From the NCBI GenBank assembly GCA_016169945.1, contig JADLSH010000193.1, forward strand, positions 496,001-560,000: 64,000 nt of DNA, read 5' to 3'. Source of the DNA: Trachythela sp. YZ-2020. Lineage: Eukaryota > Cnidaria > Anthozoa > Malacalcyonacea > Clavulariidae. Positions within the stretch are counted from its first letter, which is position 1, and each line of letters begins with the position of its first letter. Both the position numbers and the translations under genes were made by a program. Below, one piece after another: positions 22,976 to 32,614 of this stretch. The notes under the pieces were generated by a model that worked only from the letters and a program-made list of their open reading frames with translations, had not been told where the DNA came from and ran no database searches.

Positions 22976-24675
22976 TTGAAATACAGCCGGGCCAGGTGTT
23001 GATAAGATGTGGGATACATGGAAAACACTTTTTATGACAGTACTTAACATACATGCTCCAATTAGAGAGAAAAGAGTGAAGAATAAACCAAGTGTCCCTT
23101 GGCTAACTAATGAAATTAAAAAACAAATCAGAGAACGAGATCGTCTTAAACTCTTTGCAATAAGACATAAATAGGAAAACTATTGGAATGCATACAAATT
23201 ATGCAGAAATCGCGTAACTGATGCAGCATTGCGAGAAGCGAAAACAGCTTATTATAAACTACAATTTGAAAAAGTCAAACATGACCCAAAGCAAGCTTGG
23301 AAAACTGTCAATAAAATTTTAAACCGAAAACAAAAGTGTCCAGAAATAAACTCTGTCAAGACCCAGAATGGAGAAATATCTGATCCAACTGAGTTAGCAG
23401 AATGTTTTAATGATTATTTCACTAATGTTGGTGACAGAAATTTTACAGATTACATATATAACAAAAGAAACAAACAGCTTTAAGTTTCAAGCTGTGTCTG
23501 AATCTAAAGTATATAGACTTCTTTTGTCTTTAAATCCTTGTAAATCTACTGGAATTGACAAAATTCCAGCTAAAATTATTCGTATCGCTTCCCCAGTAAT
23601 TGCAAATTATTTGACAAAGATTTTCAACAGGGAAATTACCAATGAGTCTGTTCCATCTGAATGGAAAGTAGCGAGAGTCACAGCTACACACAAGAAAGGC
23701 CCTCGAAATCTGTCTATTCTCCTCAGGGTAAGTAAAGCTTTCGAAAAAGTATTATATGAACAATTATATATGATTATTTTGTTGCAAATAACTTGCTATC
23801 CCATCATCAATTTGGTTTTAGGCAGTTTCACTCGACAGCATCTGCCCTTTTAGATAGCACAGATGAATGGTTCGTTAATATGGATCGTGGTTTCTTTAAT
23901 ATTGCAGTATTCCTTGACTTACAAAAGGCATTCGACACTATAAATCACGATATATTATTAAAGAAACTTGATCTCTATTGCTTAGAAAAACCAGCTTTAA
24001 ACCTTTTAAAATCGTATTTAGCTAACAGAACTCAAATGTGCTCCGTCAATGGCACACTTTCTCATAAAAAATTAGTTACATGATGTGGAATCCCTCAAGG
24101 CTCAATTCTTGGGCCGCTCCTATTCTTAATCTACATAAATGATTTACCTAACAGTTTGGAATACTCGTCATCAAGAATGTTGGCAGACGATACGACACTA
24201 ACTGCACCTGATAAGTCAATTCCTGATGTAGAAGTGACCATCAATCATGACCTTGCTAACGTTAGGCAGTGGCTCTCTGCAAACAAACTATCTTTAAATC
24301 TTATTAAAACTGAATACCTACTAATTGGATCACGGCATAACATTAATAACCTATCCGCTGCTCCAAATGTATTCATTGGTGATCTACCAATTAAAAGAGT
24401 GAGAGAAACCAAAGCGCTTGGGGTCTATATTGATGAATTTTTGTTATGGGATAAACATATTGATAACATTTCTAAAAAGGTTTCATCCGGAATCGGAGCG
24501 ATCAGAAAGCTCAAATATTGTGTGGATCATAATACATTAATTCAGGTGCTTACAATGCACTCATTTTGCCACACCTTTACTATTGTTGCGAAGTTTGGGA
24601 TACTATTGGTATCACACATTCTGATCGTCTCCAGACATTACAAAACAGGGCTGCTAGAGTGATTACCGGTCGTAA
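22976..24675 (+). pseudogene. Decayed non-LTR retrotransposon ORF2 (linker plus reverse transcriptase)
   Basis: In order, the plus strand encodes the post-endonuclease linker (PWLTNEIKKQIRERDRLK; AYYKLQFEKVKHDPKQAWK), then RT motifs. These include STGIDKIPAKII, VARVTATHKKG, HHQFGFRQFHSTASAL, FLDLQKAFDTINHDILLKK, CGIPQGSILGPLLFLIYIND and the catalytic box MLADDTTL (Asp-Asp at 24186-24191). The copy is inactive: there is a TAG at 23172-23174, frame changes near 23470 and 23715, a TGA at 24081-24083 and a shift near 24550. The N-terminal endonuclease is missing. The C-terminus stops at about 24675, where BEL/Pao sequence begins. CR1/L2-type affinity is inferred from the motif wording. Confidence 0.88.
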
Positions 24676-25450
24676 ATAATGATTTGTTAAGTGGAAAACC
24701 AACTGTTGCAAGTGTAATTGAGTTAAAGGAAGGCGCCATAAAGATCTTCTAAGATGCCAAGTTCACCCTGCATAAATGGCACTCGAACAGTCCAGAACTA
24801 GAAGATAACAAAGTGAAGCCAGAAGGACAACAGAATGAAGTGAAGCCGGAACCGGATCAAGTGGAACCCGAACCTGAACAAACATTTGGAAAATAGCAAC
24901 TCAGTAAATTAAGTCAGTCTCAGTCCAATCTGTTAGGTCTAATGTGGAATAAGCAAGAAGATGAAGTCAGCGTAGTGATCCCTAGAATGGAAAGGTCCTT
25001 AACCAAGAGAGAACTCTTACGAAATCTTGCGAGAATCTATGACCCACTCGGACTAGTGTCACCTGTCACTCTCAAAGGGAAGCATATCTACCGCGAGGCT
25101 TGTAAACAGAAAGTACCGTGGGATGTGAATATTCCAGAACCACCATCGAGTGAATACTTACAATGGGTAAAGGAACTACCTGAACAAGTAACTGTCCCTA
25201 GAGCCCTAGCGATACATCAGGAAGTCATAGACGAAAACAAGCTACATGCGTTTGGTGATGTAAGCAAGAAGGGAGTATCTGCTGCAATATATGCCATTAC
25301 AAAACAAGCGTCGGGTGTAAACGTTAGTTTAGTTGCGGCCAAAGCACGGTTAGCAAAACAGGATCTTACCATACCACGACTGGAACTTGTTTCTGCTCAT
25401 ACGGCCGCCAATCTTGTGTGTTCCAGTGATAATCATATTCGGATTGCTTG
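24676..25450 (+). pseudogene. BEL/Pao pol: end of RT region and RNase H
   Basis: The frame contains the hallmark Pao stretch TKRELLRNLARIYDPLGLVS and then SPVTLKGKHIYREACK. The RNase H start LHAFGDVSKKGVSAAIYAI and RLAKQDLTIPRLELVSAHTA follow. The family usually has a small residue and then aspartate in FxDAS; here FGDVS keeps the Asp. An in-frame stop at about 24750 (AAG ATC TTC TAA) and a TGA at 25449-25451 break it. Confidence 0.85.
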
Positions 25451-25639
25451 ACAACACGGTCGCCTTGCAGTAGCTACGAGGTGGTGGTGAGTACAAACAA
25501 TTCGTTTGTACCGGGTCAAGAAGATCCACGAGCATATATCCTGAAATCACCTGGCGTCATGTACCTACCCATGACAATCCGACAGACTTTGGAAGCAGAG
25601 GAGGGAAAGTTTCAGGAAATCGTGTTTGGTGGAACGGGC

Positions 25640-26790
25640 CCGAATACTTGGTGAAACCAGATCATTGGCCTCCAGATATCGTGACGACAGCCACTTCTGA
25701 AAGCGAGTCCGAAGCAAAAGCAGTGAAAGCAACGTTCAGGGCAGCCGTGGGTTCAACAGATGTGTTTGACGACCTTCTTTCAAAATCTTCCTTGACGAAA
25801 GCTATCAGAATCATCGCTTGGGTACACCGATTCGTGTTCAACTGCAGAGCTGTTAAGGGAAACCGTCGAAATGGACCGTTGATAACCAAAGAAATTAAGA
25901 ATCAACGCACGTTTTGGGTAATACGAGCACAATCATGCCAAATAAATGACCGAGTGACCGAATATAAGCAACGCCTTAACATCGAGAAGAGCGGAGACGG
26001 AGTGATGTATTGTAACGGTCGGTTGCAAGGAGAAATATCCGATATATCTTCCGGACGACCATCCCTACACCAAAAAGTTAGTCGAAGATGCTCACGCACC
26101 TTATATGGGGGAGTTGGTTTAACCATGACAAGAATTCGAGAGCGATATTGGGTGCCTAGACTGAGACAATTGGTGAAGAAGGTCATCAAGAAATACTTCA
26201 GGTGTCGATGATTTCGTGCCAAACCAGTTGTTAGACCACCAGTGCGAATCTACCGCGAGATCGGACCGAAGGGAGCCGTCTATTTCAAGTTGTGGGAGTA
26301 GATTTTGCTTGACCGATAAAATATCGCGTTTCAACGAAAATACAAGGGAAAGCGTATGTGACGTTGCTCGCGTGAAGTCTATGTCGAGCAGTATACTTGG
26401 ATCGGAACTGACAAAAATCATGGAGACAAGTGAATTGCTGCAGACACTTAAACGGCACATCGCAAGAAAGGGAAGACCTGAGAAAATTTACTCGGATAAC
26501 GCGGGAACGTTTGCAGCCGCAGCGAAATGGTTGAAGAAAACGGTGCAATTTGATGAGCGATTCCAGAATCATTTGGCCAACGAGAGAATTCACTGACGGT
26601 TCAACTTGAGTCGCGCCTCTTAGTGGGGCGGACAGTTCGAACGGCTCGTAGGACTGGCGGAACGTGCCCTATACAAGTCAATTGGAAACAGTTGTTTGAG
26701 TTGGAACGAGTTGCAAGACGTACTGTTGGACATCGATCAAGAGGATGACATAGAGCTATCTACACTGACGCCGAACATTTTACAGTTTGT
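25640..26790 (+). pseudogene. BEL/Pao pol: integrase region
   Basis: After frame changes near 25450-25640 the sequence gives the pre-integrase part (LVKPDHWPPDIV), the zinc-binding/DUF region ending YGGVGLTMTRIRERYWVPRL and VIKKYFRCR, then VVGVDFA (first catalytic Asp near 26301). A TGA follows at 26310-26312. Further on come RPEKIYSDNAGTF (second Asp) and WWGGQFERLVG (catalytic Glu near 26637), then SWNELQDVLLDID. The DDE residues are recognisable, but at least three stops (near 26310, 26358 and 26594) and frame changes make it non-functional. Confidence 0.85.
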
Positions 26791-26796
26791 CGGTAC

Positions 26797-27019
26797 TGTA
26801 GTAGACTGTTAATATTTATATTGAGTTAGAAAACGTAATGTCGCGTGATCACAAACTAACATTCTAATTGGACAATAGTGATGAACACATGAAACAGCGG
26901 GATTGCTTAGGGAAGCATATTACATAAGTTTTGGGGTTGTAAGATTATACTAAGGAGTAAAGAGTCGTTATTATTATTAAAGAGTTTATATTAAAAATAC
27001 ATCGTGTCGAATCATTATA
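26797..27019 (+). mobile_element. Solo LTR with 5-bp target-site duplication
   Basis: A 223-bp block starting TGTAGTAGACTG and ending AATCATTATA is bracketed by GGTAC (26792-26796 and 27020-27024). Removing it and one GGTAC rejoins the BEL pol frame across the site (QFVGT to TVLPELER), which is strong evidence for a clean insertion and LTR-LTR recombination. No internal retrotransposon sequence remains. Orientation is tentative and the superfamily unassigned. Confidence 0.85.
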
Positions 27020-27044
27020 GGTACAACCGTGCTGCCTGAGTTGG

Positions 27045-27190
27045 AACGAAGACAACCAAGACCTTAGTTGTCTTCACTTAGTTGTCTTCACAACCAAGAC
27101 CTTAGTTGTCAAGACAACCAAGACCTTAGTTGCCTGAGTTGGAACGAAGACAACCAAGACCGGTTGTCATGAAGACAACCAAGACCTTAG
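27045..27190 (+). repeat. In-coding minisatellite within BEL pol
   Basis: Diverged copies of a unit containing GACAACCAAGACCTTAGTTG, some preceded by CTGAGTTGGAACGAA, are strung together. They lie where the Pao C-terminal region normally has a single acidic linker (ELE..EDxDLRKRARY); here EDNQDL is expanded before RKRARYFKK resumes at about 27189. Confidence 0.75.
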
Positions 27191-27510
27191 AAAACGAGCA
27201 AGATACTTCAAGAAATGCAAAGACCATATGTGGAAGAGATTGAGTGCAGAGTACCTACGCGCATTACTAGAGAAGCACAACTTGAAGCATCACGGGAAAC
27301 CGTCCACGTTGTCAATGGGAGACGTTGTGATCATTGCTTCAGACGAAAGGAACTAAGGGAAGTGGCCATTGGAAATAGTGGACGAACTCTTTTCGGGGAG
27401 AGATGGTATTATCCGCGCAGCAAAGGTGAAAACGTCGAATGGTCACTTGGAAAGGGCTGTAAATCACCTATACCCTCTGGAACTATCGTGCGATCAGCCC
27501 CCAGGAGACT
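27190..27510 (+). pseudogene. BEL/Pao pol C-terminal domain
   Basis: The frame reads RARYFKKCKDHMWKRL, HGKPSTLSMGDVVII, and, after a stop near 27357, GKWPLEIVDELFSGRDGIIR and LERAVNHLYPLELSCD. These are the standard closing motifs of BEL/Pao polyproteins. The last residues (FRPTRDAAVAALI) resume after the inserted hAT-like elements, at about 28266-28304. Confidence 0.85.
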
Positions 27511-27516
27511 CTCAAC

Positions 27517-27886
27517 CAGGGCCTTTTTTAAGAAATCATCAGTGGGGGGGCATCATCGAAAGAGGACATGTAAATGGGGGTGGTATTATATATGTGTGTA
27601 GAGGCGAAGAGGGGAGTATGGGGTCCTCCAGAAAGAAATTTTAATACATTTGGTCTCTGCTGTGGCTCGATGCATTGCATTTCCAGGAGACAGGTTTTTT
27701 GATATATCCCACCAGGTTTTGTTGATTTTGTTGTGACTTTACAATAACTTTCCTCTAAACATTTTTTTTTTGGCTTTTTGGCTTATACTTTGGACAAAGG
27801 GACCCAATAAACACTGGGGGCAAAAATAGCAAGGGGCTGGGGGCAACATGGGGCTGGGGGCTTTGCCTCCAGTACGATGAGCCCTG
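27517..27886. mobile_element. hAT-like non-autonomous element, copy 1
   Basis: The termini read CAGGGCCTTTTTTAAG and AGCCCTG, imperfect inverted repeats. The flanking octamers are CTCTCAAC (27509-27516) and TTCTCAAC (27887-27894), an 8-bp target duplication with one difference. The interior is shared with copy 2 and is non-coding. TIR sequence and 8-bp duplication fit the hAT superfamily by inference. Confidence 0.7.
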
Positions 27887-27894
27887 TTCTCAAC

Positions 27895-28246
27895 CAGGAC
27901 CTTTTAAGAAATCATCGGTGAGGGGCATCATCGAGAGGACGTAACAAGTGGGTGAAATTGTATTATATGTGTGAAGGCAGAGAGAGGTATGGGGGTCCTC
28001 CCCGAAAAATTTAGCATTCTTGGTCTCTGGCTCGATTTCCACTGCATTCCAGAGACAGTTTTGATATATCCATCCTAAACGGGCCCAGGTTTTGTTGTGA
28101 GAATACAATAACTCCTCTAAACTCAGTTTTTTTCCATTTTTTGGCTTCACTTTGGACAAGGACCTTCACTGAGGGCAAAAATAAACACTGGGGGCTGACA
28201 TGGGAGCTGGGGCTTTTGCCCTCCAGTATTGAATTAAAAGGCCCTG
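27895..28246. mobile_element. hAT-like non-autonomous element, copy 2 (tandem)
   Basis: The termini CAGGACCTTTTAAG and AAAAGGCCCTG match copy 1. The two copies are in direct orientation, separated only by the shared octamer TTCTCAAC. The right flank TCTTAATC is a diverged counterpart. The two interiors differ by many substitutions and indels. Confidence 0.7.
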
Positions 28247-28383
28247 TCTTAATCCTACCGTCTTGATTTCCGACCCACCCGGGATGCGGCGGTAGCAGCA
28301 CTTATATAAGTATTCATCATTGAGTTTCCTTTAAGAGCATATTTATGTTACATATATCTCTTACAAGATATATGGGGGGATGG

Positions 28384-28760
28384 TGTTGGAAACTGTTCAT
28401 AAATTAATATTTAAGCATTTACTTTTGTTTTGTTCACGCGTGGGACGCGCGAGTCCGAACTATTAACTGTCGGAAAGCACCGGATTATACCGGTGATTGT
28501 TGTTGAGAACTAAAAAACGGCGTGTTTTCCAATGTGATTTTTGTGAGCGAAAAGTTAAACATCAAATAAATAGAAAACAAAGTGTATTCATTGTTGTGAA
28601 GCGTTGGGCGAGACAGAGAGGCAAATCCCCGACACAGGCACCCTTGGGACCGAGTCGTTGTATTTGCTCACGGGAGGTGTTCGCTTATGAGAGGTTATTA
28701 ATATTCAGTTAATTAATAATAATTGCAATATACGAGTCCTTTTTATTAAGGAGTGCTAAC
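28384..28760 (+). repeat. 3' LTR of the BEL/Pao element
   Basis: The LTR starts TGTTGGAAACTG immediately after a purine-rich tract (ATATGGGGGGATGG) and ends near GAGTGCTAAC. It contains an AATAAA at about 28565. The 5' partner LTR is not in the window, so the end coordinate is approximate. Confidence 0.65.
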
Positions 28761-30874
28761 TAAAGGGAACAAAATTTCTTTGACTTCACAAATTGGTAAC
28801 GTTTTCTAGACAAAAATACTTTGTACTAAATCTTACTGTATGTTTGCTCCCGTCCTGCCACGCGGATATGTGTTCGAAATTTGGAATAAATCGTGGTACT
28901 CGTGCATGGTCATGTAGTTGAAATTCCGTGTTTAAACATTCTGGGGTGCCGATTTTCATAATAAACGGCGCATTTTTGCTTTCTTCCATGATTTATCTTA
29001 GGCCACCCATGGTAATTCAACACAACATCTGATCAAGTTCGACTATGTGAACGGAAGTAGAATACAAACTGCCCGCTTACAAGAGGTTATTGTTGAGAAT
29101 TTTAATCGATTGGCCAATTAATTGTATAAAATAACAAAGAAAACCTGCGGAAATGAACAAATTGCTTGAGAATAGAATAAACGCTGAAGGGGAATGTTGG
29201 GTTACATTAGGTTACATTATGCTACATTATGCGACATTGGGCCCCAAAGTAGGCCTAAGAATGAATATCATTGCCCAGCAATTAAATGCATTTCAAACAG
29301 ACTCAGAGCATTTAAACTTATTAAATGAGTATATGCATGCATGATATGTATAAATATATATTTTTTGCCTTGTAGGTTTGTGCTTCAGAATGGTTTATAA
29401 ACTAAATTTATACTTTGCTCGTTATAAATTACTTTATACAATGATTTGTCTAATACACTTTGCTATAAACGTCAAATATAATGTGTGTTGCATTGGTTCT
29501 AGTGTAGGTTGGCGATGAGCAATATTCACGAGCTTTCAGGTAGAAGGATCTAAGTACCTGAAAAATTATATAGAAAATTCTTCGCTAAACGCTACTATAT
29601 CTAATAGTCAAAGAGAAAAAACGAAATGTTAATTGAAAAAATGATCTATTAAAATATCAAGTTTCGTTTCAATATATTTACATTAGAAGTTAATTAATTA
29701 ATTTACTTTTTTGTCAGTAGCGACGCCATCTTGGAATCGTAATGCACTGTGGTCTATTGAGGTTAAGTTAACGTTTTTAAAGCGTTGTAAATCAACTATA
29801 GTTAGACAAAAGTGAAAGTGATTTGGTGGCAAATAGCAGACCAATTTTCAAATTAAAAACTAGGAATAATACATAAAATACGCCCTCAGAACTGAACGTG
29901 AAGAATAATGTAAAGACTCGTTCACGAAATTGTATCTAAAAATACTTCATAATTTTGATCAATAAAGTTATTATGACACTAGATTTGCTGTATGATATCT
30001 TTACTCGACAAAAACACCATTTTAAAGTGGCCTTCTATACACCCTGGCAATACCTGACCATGTATCACTATTCAAGATGGCGTCGTCATCATGCACCGAT
30101 GTTATAGTACCAAGTTCGTTTGGTGTACGAGAACCTTTGATACAAAGGATGATTAAGGTTAAATTGTATATATAGTGTAAGTATAGTATACATTAATTCA
30201 TACCTACATTTATCTATTATATATATCTATATATATATTATATATATATATATACAGTTAGTTAGAATTAGTTTAATTAGTTTGCCCCATTGAACTAGAA
30301 TAGTAAAAAGAGCTGAAACGCGTTACCTTTACTAAAATGCACCAACCACAGACAAATGACTCAAACTTAATATATTAAGCTACGGTTTGGGATATTTATA
30401 TTACGGACGTTTGGGATGGACTATTACATTTGAATGGACTTGAAATAAATAATGCCATCAACGTCAATGAATTTGCCGGTAAATAACCAATTGACCCGTG
30501 TCGTTGATTTCGCCTTGAAGTAATCGTGGAGTAGATGCACACTAGGTAACGTTTCAGCTCTGTCTTGGTTTAATAGTTTGGTATAGATATGTACATGCTT
30601 AATCATTGTGTTTTGTTTACTATATAAGTCAAAGCGTAAAATATTCTAGAGAAAAGTGTTGCATTGCGTTTCTAAACGACGTTGTCTGTCTTCTGAAATT
30701 GGGAAAGGCAAAAAATGAACGATAACGTGATGGTTGTGTCAGAATGTTAGCTCTCCACTGTCTTCCCCGAAGTACACACTATATGGTCATTCGCATATAG
30801 TAGAATGACTGAATCGTTGTTGGAACAAAGCTTCAGTAAACCTCTGCAATAAAAACAACAAAGTTAACTAAAAT
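28761..30874. other. Gene-poor stretch downstream of gene B
   Basis: No convincing gene is present. A GACGCCATCTTGG word at 29724 and its reverse-complement counterpart CAAGATGGCGTC at 30073 are YY1-like sites or ends of a decayed element. A TA microsatellite lies at about 30220-30255. No clear AATAAA on the gene B strand was identified near its stop. Confidence 0.5.
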
Positions 30875-30920
30875 TTAAGAAAGTTCAGATAAAATGGAGC
30901 ACCTTTTAATTGACCTATAG
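30875..30920 (-). CDS. Gene B exon 6: short terminal exon
   Basis: After the acceptor TTTCTGCAG, one base completes a Cys codon begun in the previous exon; then come YRSIKRCSILSELS and a TAA at 30875-30877. The phase fits and the acceptor is good, but with 15 codons this is the least certain exon. Reading on past the previous donor would be the alternative end. Confidence 0.55.
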
Positions 30921-32567
30921 CTGCAGAAACATTGGAATATGTCGAAGTTTCCTCAAACATTCGTTTTTTAGTTTTCAGACTCTGTGTCTGGACATGCATG
31001 ACACCCAGTTTTTTGTTGCTCTTGACTGATTTATACAAAAGCAATTGCCTCTTCAGGCAAATATTCCTTATATACACATGTTTCCTTGTTTGCCCAACTT
31101 TGGGAACATGCATGCATGGCTAAATGTTTCAGCACAATATTTCCTACTTTGTTCTGTTTCCTATATAACCAAATATATTGAAGATTAAGTTCTTACCAGC
31201 AAAATCCACATGACCTTCTGCAATAATGTTCCATGAAATCATAATTACATTCACATGCATCACTATTTACGGCGTAATTAAAGCAGCCAGAAATGACATT
31301 GCGACAGGAATCTGTAAAAATGTATCAAAATAGTTATATTTTTGCATGGTCCGGAGTTAAGTAGAAATGCGTAGCTATACAATAGAAGACGGATAGTGAA
31401 GCTGTTTGGTTGTAGAGAAAATGAAGCCAAATAACATTGCCAGGCAATAAAAATATGCCATTATTAAAACTATAAAAGTAAGGAGCCAAATGTACAGGAA
31501 TAAATGTACAGAAATATCTTTCCCATGTTTCCTTAGTAATGGCCGACTTCAGCTTTATCGTTTTCAACCATAGTTAGACAATCCAGTTATATTTAAAGAT
31601 CAGGGAAGCTAATTAAAATAGTTTTTCTTCATGTAAAAGTTACAAAGGAATTAACTTACTATAATATCCCAATCTCCTTCGTGATCTGACGTTGCATTTG
31701 TATAGCTGGTTAAGTTGGTTAGTATCAACGGGGGATAGTTTCTCTTGCTTCGCCCCCAATTTAAGCCAGGGGTATTTTCTAGAGGTTATCGTATCCCCAC
31801 CATTTTTGCTGAACGCCTTGTTCCCATAATGCATTATACTCTTCAGGTCGTATGGTTGGTTAAGTGTGTCGGTTACGCCGTTCGAATAGCTTTTGAAGTT
31901 CCTTTCCATACCTGCAAGTGATAATATAGAGATCATTAAATTGATGCATGCATGTTCAACAGAAAACATGGAAAACGAAAACACACATGTATAAGTCCCC
32001 CTTCGTCTAATTCCTGCATGGCTCCCTCTCTTCACCCTATCATATTGTTGCCTCGTTAAATGATGTCACAACTAGGTTATAGTGCGCGCAACGTTCAAAC
32101 CTCAGAACGATGGGGACTAGGCTGCTTATCGCCAAATTTTATATCAAAATTATTCGTTTGATTTCGACAATGCAGGTAAAGAGAATTTGAACATGCCTTT
32201 TTGAATATTCCACCACAATATTTTAACATGACGATCCCGATCAGATCTGGACTGTTCATGAAAGAAACCCAATGTGTGCATTACTTCATGTATTGCTCCA
32301 TATTCGCAATTACGCACCAGAGATATTGTTTGTGCGCCACCTTTTCTGCCAATCGATGAGTAACATCTTAAAAATAAAACATAATAGTTGTTGGTCTCAG
32401 AAGTTAGATATCAATATGTTATCCATCTGTTTGTAATTAACGTTTCCCGTGCATGCAAGAATTTATGTATAAAGTGTATTATAATAAAGTGTGTAAGATC
32501 GTTTCTAACTTTCAGTGGAAAAGGAGCCACAGTACACTTTACCGTTCATCGACCTTTTATGCTTTTT

Positions 32568-32614
<47 letters not shown>

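Larger units (their letters stand above)
24676..28760 (+). mobile_element. 5'-truncated BEL/Pao LTR retrotransposon with nested insertions
   Basis: The segment begins within pol (KEGAIKIF, a stop, then DAKFTLHKWHSN) and proceeds through RNase H, integrase and a Pao-type C-terminus to a polypurine tract (ATATGGGGGGATGG) and a 3' LTR starting TGTTGG at 28384. There is no gag, protease, RT palm or 5' LTR. The pol is interrupted by a solo LTR (26797-27019), an in-frame minisatellite (about 27045-27190) and two tandem hAT-like elements (27517-28246). Several point stops show it is inactive. The 5' end abuts the non-LTR copy without an obvious target duplication. Confidence 0.88.

Noticed and set aside
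25662..26593. Minus-strand frames across the BEL integrase region
   Set aside because: They are antisense to clear BEL/Pao pol motifs on the plus strand.
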